From Gaiellasilicea sp037721555 (GTDB taxonomy: Bacteria > Actinomycetota > Thermoleophilia > Gaiellales > Gaiellaceae), in NCBI GenBank assembly GCA_037721555.1, contig JBBJOI010000074.1:1-7535 (forward strand): a DNA stretch of 7,535 nucleotides, written 5' to 3'. Below are positions 1 through 5,385 of this stretch, piece by piece. The stretch's first letter is position 1. Every line of letters begins with the position of its first letter. The notes under the pieces are model-generated. The model ran no database searches. It saw only the letters and a program-made list of their open reading frames with translations, and was not told the origin of the DNA. The position numbers were made by a program, and so were the translations under genes.

Positions 1-41
1 GGGGTCACCTGCCGGGCCCCCCACGCCCCCTCCCCCGCTCA
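1..41. other. Probable degraded sequencing-adapter read-through at the left end
   Basis: This G/C-homopolymer stretch contains no gene. Read on the minus strand outward from base 41, it aligns without gaps to the Illumina TruSeq index-side adapter as I remember it. The A at adapter positions 3 and 11, the CGT at 17-19 and the CC at 27-28 agree, and most mismatches are changes to G. Two-colour Illumina chemistry calls missing signal as G, which would explain this. The fit is by eye and the offset was chosen freely. A naturally G-rich end is the alternative. Confidence 0.5.
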
Positions 42-60
42 CAGACCAACACGTCGGCGT

Positions 61-733
61 ATGAGCGGCCGCGCACTGGCGCTGGGAGCCGCGGTCGGGC
101 TCGCGCTCGCCGCAGGCGCGACGCTGCTCGTGCTGACGAGCAGCCACGAGTACAACAAGACCGCCACCCTCGCGCTCACTGCCGGGCTTCCTTTGTCGCG
201 AGCGGGCTCGTGCGATGTGGCGGAGGCCGCAGAACCGCACGGGCCTCCTGCTCGTCGGCGTCGGGTACCTCTAGTTCCTCGGCGCCCTCGCCACAGCCGA
301 CAACGACTGGATCTTCACGGTCGGCGTCCCCGTCAACAGTGTCGCCTTCGGCGCCTTCGTCCACGTGTTGCTCGCGTTCCCGTGGGGAAGGCTCCCCGGG
401 AGGAGGGACGTGTGGCTCGTCGTGTCCTCCTCCGCGCTCGTCGCCCTGTCCCTCTCGCTCCGGCTCGCGCAGTCGAAGGTCGCCTCGGATCCCGTCGCGG
501 CCGAGCAGGTGCTGGAAGCCGCACGCGACGAGCTCTTGGCCGCGCTCGACGAGCTGCGCGAGCTGGCACGAGGGATCCACCCGGCCGTCCTCACCGATCG
601 GGATCTCTCTGCCGCGGTCGAGGCCCTGACCCTGCGCTCGCCGGTGCCGGTCGAGTTCGAGACACCCGACGAGCCGCTGCCGAGCGCCGTCGAGGCGGCT
701 GCCTAGTACGTCATCGCCGAGTCGCTCGCGAGA
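61..733 (+). pseudogene. Decayed sensor histidine kinase (NarL-system type), internally deleted and truncated
   Basis: This is the remnant of a two-component sensor kinase of the HisKA_3 class, and no intact product is possible as written. It begins at ATG 61 with a hydrophobic helix (about residues 4-27). Near base 189 the reading moves by one frame (GLPLSRA should read GL-SFVASGLV), and near 212 it moves again into the frame that reads MWRRPQNRTGLLLVGVGYL. A TAG at 272-274 replaces an expected Trp. Membrane-type sequence runs on to about base 440. It then joins directly to the end of the dimerisation domain (LSLSLRLAQ, then DELRELARGIHPAVLTDR), so the linker and the H-box with the phospho-accepting His are missing. 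A second TAG (704-706) stands where such kinases have the first Tyr of AAYYV. Homology fades by about 733, and the HATPase domain is absent. It lies on the strand opposite to all other genes. Both shifts fit single missing bases, so some lesions near the window end could be sequencing errors. The missing H-box and ATPase domain are harder to explain that way. Confidence 0.75.
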
Positions 734-766
734 TGTGCATCGCTGCTCGCGGCGGCAAACAGAAGG

Positions 767-839
767 AGCCGGAGGCGGGACTCGAACCCACGGCCTACGC
801 ATTACAAGTGCGTTGCTCTACCAGCTGAGCTACTCCGGC
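767..839 (-). tRNA. tRNA-Thr (anticodon UGU)
   Basis: A full 73-nt cloverleaf can be folded. It has a 7-bp acceptor stem (GCCGGAG with CTCCGGC), a D arm GCTC/GAGC, a 5-bp anticodon stem (ACGCA with TGCGT) around loop CTTGTAA, a 5-base variable loop AGGCC, and a T arm GTGGG/CCCGC around TTCGAGT. The anticodon TGT lies at 806-804, so it reads ACA and probably other Thr codons by wobble. The discriminator base is U. The 3' CCA is not encoded, because the next genomic bases are CCT, so it must be added after transcription. It starts 23 bases after the sigH stop on the same strand with no visible terminator or separate promoter, which suggests release from the sigH transcript by RNase P and 3' trimming. 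Confidence 0.97.
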
Positions 840-862
840 CTGTTGCCGGATGGTACCCCGGT

Positions 863-1528
863 CTAGTTCAAGACTTCGCGCGTCTTCTGGTGCGCGACGA
901 TCTTCCGCTTGACGCGCTGGAGTGCATTGTCGATGGTCTTGCAGTCGCAGCCGAGGTCCTCCGCCATCTCCTCATAGGAGAGCCCTTCCAGGTAGCAGCG
1001 GAGTGCATCCGACTCGAGCCGCGAGAGCCCGGTGCCGAGCGTGAACACGAGACTCTGCAGCTCCTCGGTGGAGATCACGCACACGGACGGATCGTTCGTC
1101 GTAGGTCCAGGCAGCGCGTCGCCCAAGCTGCACTCGCCCTCCGACTCCTGACCTGCCGGCGTATGGCTGAACGAGACGTACTGGTTCAGCGGCTGGTGCT
1201 TGTACCGGGTGGCGGTCTTGATCGCCGTGATGATCTGGCGGGTCACGCAGAGCTCGGCGAAGCTCCGGAACGACGTCTCCTTGTCGTGCCGAAAGTCCCG
1301 CACCGCTTTGTAGAGGCCGATCAGCCCCTCCTGGATCAGGTCGTCCGACTCACCGCCGGCCAGGAAGTACGAGCTCGCCTTCAGCCGCACGAAGCCGGTG
1401 TAGCGGCGCATCAGAGCATCGAGGGCCTCCTGGTTCCCGTTACGTGCCTTCACGACAAGCTGTAGATCCTCAAGCTCTCGTTGAGACTTCTGCGCTGAGC
1501 TCAGGACGGTGGCGCTGCGTGCGGACAT
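863..1528 (-). CDS. sigH: RNA polymerase sigma factor SigH (Spo0H-like sigma-70 family)
   Basis: This is an alternative sigma factor that would direct core RNA polymerase to its own promoter class. The 221-aa product is close to Bacillus Spo0H (about 218 aa). Region 2 spans about residues 36-108 and contains DDLIQEGLIGLYKAVRDF and FRSFAELCVTRQIITAIKTA, nearly a family signature. Region 4 spans about 155-212, with a helix-turn-helix around LSYEEMAEDLGCDCKTIDNAL. The linker (about 120-150) is acidic and carries Cys133 and Cys150. An ATG at 1534 is two codons upstream. I chose ATG 1528 because the Shine-Dalgarno AGGGAG (1541-1536) lies 7 bases from it and only 1 base from the other. The gene follows yacP and precedes a tRNA, as in the Bacillus gltX-to-sigH block. 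In Bacillus this factor controls entry into sporulation and stationary phase. That role cannot be assumed here, and the regulon is unknown. Confidence 0.93.
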   Translation of the reverse strand: MSARSATVLSSAQKSQRELEDLQLVVKARNGNQEALDALMRRYTGFVRLKASSYFLAGGESDDLIQEGLIGLYKAVRDFRHDKETSFRSFAELCVTRQIITAIKTATRYKHQPLNQYVSFSHTPAGQESEGECSLGDALPGPTTNDPSVCVISTEELQSLVFTLGTGLSRLESDALRCYLEGLSYEEMAEDLGCDCKTIDNALQRVKRKIVAHQKTREVLN

Positions 1529-1535
1529 TCGCATT

Positions 1536-1541
1536 CTCCCT
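1536..1541 (-). promoter_or_regulatory. Ribosome binding site that selects the sigH start
   Basis: AGGGAG on the minus strand lies 7 bases before ATG 1528 and 1 base before ATG 1534. The spacing favours the downstream ATG. Confidence 0.7.
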
Positions 1542-1553
1542 GGATTCGGGGAC

Positions 1554-1597
1554 GAGGTACGCCGGCGTCCTCACTCGGTGAACGCCCAACTCTCACC
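1554..1597 (-). promoter_or_regulatory. Two possible hairpins in the sigH leader
   Basis: Two short inverted repeats lie between the predicted promoter and the sigH ribosome site. One pairs GGTGA with TCACC (1597-1577) around an 11-base loop. The other pairs GAGG-ACG with CGT-A-CCTC (1572-1554) around CCGG, with one bulged A. Neither is followed by a T tract, so they are not a standard terminator. They could influence leader stability or translation, or be chance pairings in GC-rich DNA. Confidence 0.3.
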
Positions 1598-1612
1598 CTG
1601 AAGTTGAGGAAG

Positions 1613-1641
1613 AAAATAGCAGCAGCATCCGCAAGTTACAA
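1613..1641 (-). promoter_or_regulatory. Candidate sigma-70-type promoter for sigH and the tRNA
   Basis: On the minus strand a TTGTAA box (1641-1636; 4 of 6 to TTGACA) is followed after exactly 17 bases by TATTTT (1618-1613; 4 of 6 to TATAAT). It lies in the one AT-richer patch of the window, about 85 bases before the sigH start, giving a predicted transcript start near 1606. Each box is a weak match alone. The spacing, location and base composition support the call. Confidence 0.45.
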
Positions 1642-1668
1642 GTCGTTTGCAGTGGACCCCGTATATTA

Positions 1669-1682
1669 GGAACACATGTTCG
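1669..1682 (-). promoter_or_regulatory. Candidate LexA/DinR SOS box between yacP and sigH
   Basis: The minus strand reads CGAACATGTGTTCC, which satisfies every position of the published Bacillus subtilis SOS box CGAACRNRYGTTYC. It also carries the TCGAAC-N4-GTTC core of actinobacterial LexA sites, missing only the last two bases. It begins 3 bases after the yacP stop codon and ends directly against a TAATAT that resembles a -10 element (1668-1663), although no good -35 lies 17 bases before that. Its centre is about 70 bases upstream of the start predicted from the better promoter. LexA control is inferred from the match alone. Confidence 0.45.
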
Positions 1683-1685
1683 AGG

Positions 1686-2120
1686 TTATTCCAGCCCGCG
1701 CCGCAACCGCTCGAGCCGTGCTCGCGTCTCCTCGTCGAGCGAGTCGCGCAGGCGGGTGCCGCGATCCTCGTCACGCCGGGGCTGCTCGAGATCGCTCAGG
1801 AACGCGAGGGACGATCGCTTCTGCACCTCCTGACCTGACGTCCCGCGAAGGGCGAGGTCAGACGACACGAGGCACACGACCTCCCTGAGTCGATGATCGA
1901 CCGCGAGGCGCTCGAGGAGCACGTCTGCGTGCCGCGCGTGGCGCACCGCGAGCGAACCGATCTCCGCGTCCACACCTGCCCCGTCCCAGACGAGCACGCC
2001 CCGGGCGCCCTGAACGGCGACGAAGGAGGCCAGTGCGTCCGTCAGCTCGCGCCGATCCGCGAACGACCCCGCGTGCAGCAGGTTGTAGCCGTCGAACAGA
2101 TAGAGCGTCGGCTCAGCCAC
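1686..2120 (-). CDS. yacP: NYN/PIN-like ribonuclease, YacP/Rae1 family
   Basis: This is a probable metal-dependent endoribonuclease. The Bacillus member (YacP, renamed Rae1) cuts mRNA inside the ribosome. The 144-aa product opens with YLFDGYNLLHAG, the family's first acidic motif (Asp10, Asn13). It continues with VLVWDGAG (Asp46), HADVLLERL (Asp66, Glu70) and LVSSDLALRG (Asp88), which together could form the acidic active site. A charged, Arg-rich tail (about 115-144) could contact RNA. It is somewhat shorter than the roughly 170-aa Bacillus protein. I chose GTG 2120 because the first motif follows at once, as in relatives, and the start overlaps the rlmB stop by 8 bases. A GTG at 2165 would add 15 unconvincing residues. 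No strong Shine-Dalgarno is seen, so translation is probably coupled to rlmB. The position between rlmB and sigH matches Bacillus and is the main support for calling it YacP rather than another NYN protein. Confidence 0.85.
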   Translation of the reverse strand: MAEPTLYLFDGYNLLHAGSFADRRELTDALASFVAVQGARGVLVWDGAGVDAEIGSLAVRHARHADVLLERLAVDHRLREVVCLVSSDLALRGTSGQEVQKRSSLAFLSDLEQPRRDEDRGTRLRDSLDEETRARLERLRRGLE

Positions 2121-2817
2121 CGCGACGACGCCGGGCCTCGTAGAGGAGCAGCGCCGCGGCAACACTCACGTTCAGCGATTCCACCTCGCCGGCGAGCGGG
2201 ATGGAGATGGTGGCATCGCAGGCGCGGCGCACGAGTGGCCGCACACCCTTGCCCTCCGCGCCGAAGACGAGGGCCAGGCCCCCAGCCAAGTCCGCAACCC
2301 ACAAGTCCTGCTCGGCCTCGGCCGCCGCAGCGTAGATCCAGAGATCGGCCCGCTTGATCTCGTTCAGGTAGCGCGCCAGGTTGGGGACGACGGCGACCGG
2401 GAGGTGCTCGACGGCGCCCGCCGAGGCCCGGCAGACAGCCGGCGTCACGCGCGCCGACCCGTGAGCGGGGACGACGACCCCCGTCGCGCCCGCTCCCTCG
2501 GCACTACGGATCACGGCGCCCAGGTTCCGCGGATCGGTGACCTGGTCGAGACAGGCGAGCAACGGCTGCTCCCCCGCCGCGAGCTCGTAAGCGTCGGCGT
2601 AACGGTAGGGCTCGCACCAGGCAACGATTCCCTGATGGTCGCGCGTGCCGGCCGCCTCGCTCAGCTCACGATCCGGCTTGACCTGAACCCTCGGCCGCTC
2701 CGGGAGCCAGGGCTCCGCCGCGAGCGCCCGTTCGGTGACCCAGAGCTCCAGCACCTCTCTCGACCCGCGCAGCGCCTCACGGACGGGCCTGCGGCCGTAC
2801 ACCTGCTCGCGGGTCAC
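2113..2817 (-). CDS. rlmB: 23S rRNA (guanosine-2'-O-)-methyltransferase, RlmB/TrmH (SPOUT) family
   Basis: It would use S-adenosylmethionine to methylate a ribose 2'-OH, in RlmB that of G2251 in the 23S rRNA P loop. The 234-aa product has a small N-terminal substrate-binding domain (about residues 4-75, starting VYGRRPVREAL). The knotted SPOUT domain follows and carries all three SpoU motifs: DPRNLGAVIRSAEG (Asp95, Asn98, the conserved Arg104), VFGAEGKGV (Glu188) and IPLAGEVESLNVSVAAALL (Ser214, Asn216). The length fits the family (about 240-250). GTG 2817 shares the four bases GTGA with the cysS stop, the usual sign of translational coupling. No Shine-Dalgarno is visible. An earlier in-frame start at 2865 would overlap cysS by about 50 bases and add a non-conserved Arg/Gly/Pro-rich stretch. 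The exact nucleotide target is inferred from the family and from the neighbours cysS and yacP. Confidence 0.93.
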   Translation of the reverse strand: MTREQVYGRRPVREALRGSREVLELWVTERALAAEPWLPERPRVQVKPDRELSEAAGTRDHQGIVAWCEPYRYADAYELAAGEQPLLACLDQVTDPRNLGAVIRSAEGAGATGVVVPAHGSARVTPAVCRASAGAVEHLPVAVVPNLARYLNEIKRADLWIYAAAAEAEQDLWVADLAGGLALVFGAEGKGVRPLVRRACDATISIPLAGEVESLNVSVAAALLLYEARRRRGG

Positions 2818-4085
2818 GAGCGGGGCACGAGACGGAAGCCGTCCGGGTCGTCCCGAACCTCCCATCCAGCTGCCTCGATCTCCGCCCGCAGCCGGTCTGC
2901 CTCGGCGAAGTTGCGGGCCTCGCGCGCCTCCCCGCGGCGTCGAGCGAGCTCCCGGATGTCAGCTGGGGCTTCTTCGTCGACCGCGAGGCTGGCCAAGCCG
3001 AAGACGTCGAGCGCACGACGCAGAAGGTCGTGGTCGCGCCACTCGTGCATGACTGCCAGTGCCTCGGGGGTGTTGAAGTCGTCGTCCAGCGCCGACTCGA
3101 AGCGCTGCCAGGCCTTCGCAGGGGCAGGCTCCGAGGGATTACGGAACGCTTCACGAAGACCCTCGGCTCGTGCTTGCGCGTCGGCCAGCCGCTCGTCTGA
3201 GAAGTCGATCGGGCTCCGCCAGTGTGCTGTGAGGAAGAAGAGCGACGTCGTGTTCGGCCCCCAGCGGTCAAGCACCTGTTTGATCGACTCAACGTTGCCG
3301 AGCGACTTCGACATCTTCTCCCCGGTAAAGCGGAGCATGCCGTTGTGCATCCAGAGCCTCGCGAACTCGTATCCACGCGCTCGCGACTGGGCTAGCTCGT
3401 TCTCGTGGTGTGGGAAGACAATGTCGATCCCGCCGCCGTGGATCTCGAAGACGGGGCCAAGCAGCTTCTCTGCCATGGCCGAGCACTCGATGTGCCAACC
3501 GGGTCGACCACGACCCCAGGGCGAATCCCACGATCGATCCTCCTCGGGCTTACTCGCCTTCCAGAGAGCGAAGTCCCGCGGATCATCCTTGAGCGGATTC
3601 GGCTCTTGCTCCTCGACCTGCTCCGGGTGCTGGCCTGAGAGCCGCCCGTACTCGCGCCAGTGTGAGACGCGGAAGTAGACGTCGCCCTTGACCTCGTACG
3701 CATAGTTCCGCTCGACGAGCTCGGCGATGAACGCAACAATCTCAGGCATCGTCTCGGTAACCCGCGGAAAGTGATCCACCTCGCCGAGCCCAAACCGCCC
3801 GACGTCCTCGAGGTACCAGACGGTTGCCTCGTCCGCGCGCTCGCCGCTTCGTCCTGGCGCCGCCACGAAGATCTTGTCGTCCACGTCGGTGATGTTGTGC
3901 ACGAGCGTGACGTCGTAGCCGCGCAGCCGCAGCCAGCGGGCGAGCCACGAGAAGACGACGTACGGCCGCGCGTTTCCAATGTGCGCTCGTGCATAAACTG
4001 TCGGCCCGCAGACGTACATCCCGATCTTCGCGGGCGACTCGGGCAGCTCTACGAGGCCGCGCTCGAGGGTGCTATAGAGCCGCAT
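2814..4085 (-). CDS. cysS: Cysteine--tRNA ligase
   Basis: This class I aminoacyl-tRNA synthetase charges tRNA-Cys with cysteine using ATP in the cytoplasm. The 423-aa product has MYVCGPTVY with zinc ligand Cys26, the HIGH-type motif HIGN (35-38) and NITDVDDKI. Further along are GWHIECSAM (Cys201), FPHHENE (His226, Glu230) and KMSKS (257-261). Cys26, Cys201, His226 and Glu230 match the four zinc ligands of the E. coli enzyme. A DALR-type tRNA-binding region starts near residue 328 (FESALDDDFNTPEAL), followed by the charged C-terminal helix. It is about 40 residues shorter than the E. coli enzyme, with shortened segments both before and after KMSKS. The motifs GPTVY and HIGN rule out the related mycothiol ligase MshC. 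ATG 4085 has a good Shine-Dalgarno and overlaps the gltX end by 14 bases. The 3' end overlaps rlmB by four bases. Confidence 0.97.
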   Translation of the reverse strand: MRLYSTLERGLVELPESPAKIGMYVCGPTVYARAHIGNARPYVVFSWLARWLRLRGYDVTLVHNITDVDDKIFVAAPGRSGERADEATVWYLEDVGRFGLGEVDHFPRVTETMPEIVAFIAELVERNYAYEVKGDVYFRVSHWREYGRLSGQHPEQVEEQEPNPLKDDPRDFALWKASKPEEDRSWDSPWGRGRPGWHIECSAMAEKLLGPVFEIHGGGIDIVFPHHENELAQSRARGYEFARLWMHNGMLRFTGEKMSKSLGNVESIKQVLDRWGPNTTSLFFLTAHWRSPIDFSDERLADAQARAEGLREAFRNPSEPAPAKAWQRFESALDDDFNTPEALAVMHEWRDHDLLRRALDVFGLASLAVDEEAPADIRELARRRGEAREARNFAEADRLRAEIEAAGWEVRDDPDGFRLVPRS

Positions 4086-5082
4086 GAACCCTCCGCAGCG
4101 CCTCGTCGGGGGGCAGCGCTGCGATTACCGCCCACAGCTCTGGGCCGCGCTCCGCGCCGGTGAGCGCGAGCCGCAACGCCTTCAGGTTGCCCCCCACCGC
4201 CTTCAGCTCGCGCACGATCTCCTTCCCGTCGAGGCCGTTGGCGCGGAGCTCGGCGAAGCGCTCGAGCGTCGGCCGCGCCTCCTCGGCCACGGTCACCGGA
4301 ACCGGATCGAGCAGCGCCCGCGCCATCGCCCGTGCCTCGGCCAGATCGCGCGCTCCGCGAAGGGCGGGCGCGAGCGCCGCCGGAGCCTCGGCCGCGGCAG
4401 CGAGCTCCTCGTCCGGCATCGAGGCGATCGCGTCGATCGCGAGCCGGCGGATCCGCGGCAGGTCGAGCTGGACGTCGTGCGCCGGCTCCCCGAGCTCCTC
4501 GAGATAGGCGCGGACGGCGGTGGACGGAATTCCTGCTGCACGGAGGTCGGCAATCGTCGCGACCGGGCTGTTCCGCTTCGAGAGCTTCTTGCCGTCGCTA
4601 CCAAGCAGCAGTCCGTGATGGATGTACTCGGGCGGCTCGAAGCCGAGGGAGCGAGCGAGGCTCTGCTGGAGCTCGGTGTTGGCGCGGTGGTCGGCGCCGC
4701 GCACGACATGGGTGATCTGGAAGTCGCTGTCGTCGACGACGCTCGCAAGGTGGTAGGTCGGTGTGCCGTCGGGGCGCAGCAGCGTCAGCCGGCCGAAGCG
4801 GATCGCGCCCTCTGCGTCCTCCGTCCCGATCGCGCCGGCGGCTTCCTGGTGTCGCGCGAGCCTCGAGCTCTGCCGCAACGGCCCTTCTTCCCACTCGAGG
4901 CCCAGCCAGACGAGGTCGGCCACGATTGCCTCGGCGGCACCCTTTAGCTCGCGGCCGGCGTCCGTGTCGTCGAGGCGCAGGAGCAGCCAGTCTCCCCGGC
5001 GGCGGTTCGCGACGGCCGAGAGCGCGCCTCCGAGGTGAAGTGGTCCAGTCGGGCTCGGTGCGAAGCGGACGCGGATGCTCAC
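4072..5082 (-). CDS. gltX: Compact glutamyl-tRNA synthetase-like protein
   Basis: This class I synthetase-fold protein is predicted to activate glutamate and charge tRNA-Glu. The 336-aa product starts RVRFAPSPTGPLHLGG (HIGH-type motif HLGG, 16-19). It continues with RLDDTD (36-41), GTPTYHLASVVDD (106-118), ITHVVRGADH (123-132) and KKLSKR (KMSKS-type, 165-170). The end, KALRLALTGAERGPEL, resembles the last part of the bacterial GluRS anticodon-binding domain. It is far shorter than usual (about 470-490). Only some 25 residues separate SSRLARHQ from RPDGTPTY, where ordinary enzymes carry the acceptor-binding insertion with the CFC-type zinc motif, and the anticodon region is also shortened. It is not a standard Glu-Q-tRNA(Asp) synthetase either, since those keep the zinc region and lack this tail. 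The cysS neighbour supports a housekeeping role. GTG 5082 places the conserved motif at residue 4, though no clear Shine-Dalgarno precedes it. No frameshift is apparent. The reaction is family inference and the tRNA partner is uncertain. Confidence 0.85.
   Translation of the reverse strand: MSIRVRFAPSPTGPLHLGGALSAVANRRRGDWLLLRLDDTDAGRELKGAAEAIVADLVWLGLEWEEGPLRQSSRLARHQEAAGAIGTEDAEGAIRFGRLTLLRPDGTPTYHLASVVDDSDFQITHVVRGADHRANTELQQSLARSLGFEPPEYIHHGLLLGSDGKKLSKRNSPVATIADLRAAGIPSTAVRAYLEELGEPAHDVQLDLPRIRRLAIDAIASMPDEELAAAAEAPAALAPALRGARDLAEARAMARALLDPVPVTVAEEARPTLERFAELRANGLDGKEIVRELKAVGGNLKALRLALTGAERGPELWAVIAALPPDEALRRVHAAL
4089..4094 (-). promoter_or_regulatory. Strong ribosome binding site of cysS inside gltX
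   Basis: GGAGGG on the minus strand (4094-4089) lies 3 bases before ATG 4085 and within the last codons of gltX. It is one of the few good Shine-Dalgarno sites in this operon, so cysS can probably recruit ribosomes independently of gltX. Confidence 0.65.
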
Positions 5083-5102
5083 CGCGTCAATCTAACGAGG
5101 CG

Positions 5103-5372
5103 TTACCGCGCTGGGTCGAACGGCGCTGGTTCGATCGCCACTGGTTCGATCAGCGCAGAGTCGAGGGAAACCGGCGCCGAGCGATCGTCGTCGCGGCACC
5201 GATGCGGCGGCAGCGGTGCCGGCGCGGGCTTCGTGGCCGCGAGATTCCATTGCTGTGGAGGAGCGACCACCGCAAGCTGTGGCAGCCCCAGCGCGCCGAA
5301 CGCGCCGGCCGCGAGTGCGAGTACAGCGACGAAGATCACCAGTCGCCACGTCGGAGGCCGACCGCTCTCCAC
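5103..5372 (-). CDS. Small single-helix membrane protein of unknown function
   Basis: I do not recognise this 89-aa protein. A short N-terminal part (ESGRPPTWR) is followed by one hydrophobic helix (about residues 10-34), then a Pro/Ala-rich tail that ends in three pentapeptide repeats of the form (L/A/P)-(I/F)-(E/D)-P-x. The tail probably lies outside the membrane, with the positively charged start inside. A signal-anchor reading fits best, since no clear cleavage site is seen. GTG 5372 lies 13 bases after the protease stop, and the stop lies 20 bases before gltX, so the gene fills the space expected of an operon member. No Shine-Dalgarno is seen. Other frames are open here too, so the call rests on the membrane helix, spacing and GC-rich third positions. 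A non-coding spacer is the alternative. Confidence 0.5.
   Translation of the reverse strand: MESGRPPTWRLVIFVAVLALAAGAFGALGLPQLAVVAPPQQWNLAATKPAPAPLPPHRCRDDDRSAPVSLDSALIEPVAIEPAPFDPAR
5111..5155 (-). repeat. Three imperfect 15-bp tandem repeats
   Basis: On the plus strand, units beginning ctgggtcgaac (5111), ctggttcgatc (5126) and ctggttcgatc (5141) recur with a 15-base period. On the minus strand they encode the pentapeptide repeats at the end of the small membrane protein. The period is a multiple of three and keeps the frame. Confidence 0.7.
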
Positions 5373-5385
5373 GATATCGAAGGTA

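Noticed and set aside
707..766. Terminator or attachment site after the tRNA
   Set aside because: There are short GC repeats but no stem with a T tract and no duplicated tRNA 3' end that would mark an integration site.
840..862. Possible terminator between sigH and the tRNA
   Set aside because: The 23 bases form no stable stem followed by T residues.
1571..1774. Small minus-strand frame with a Cys-rich end (CGCCCYF) across the yacP end and the sigH leader
   Set aside because: It begins inside yacP out of frame, runs through the promoter region and has no ribosome site. The Cys run comes from the GCT/TGC-rich stretch between the -35 and -10 elements.
2404..3678. Long plus-strand open frame (over 400 codons) opposite rlmB and cysS
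   Set aside because: It is antisense to two clearly conserved genes. The translation is rich in Arg, Ser and Pro with no motifs, as expected from complementary frames in GC-rich DNA.
4084..4947. Plus-strand open frame of nearly 290 codons opposite gltX
   Set aside because: It is an antisense shadow of a gene with recognisable synthetase motifs and shows no domain features of its own.
5083..5102. T-box or other leader regulating the synthetase genes
   Set aside because: Only 20 bases precede gltX, and cysS starts inside gltX, so there is no room for such an RNA.
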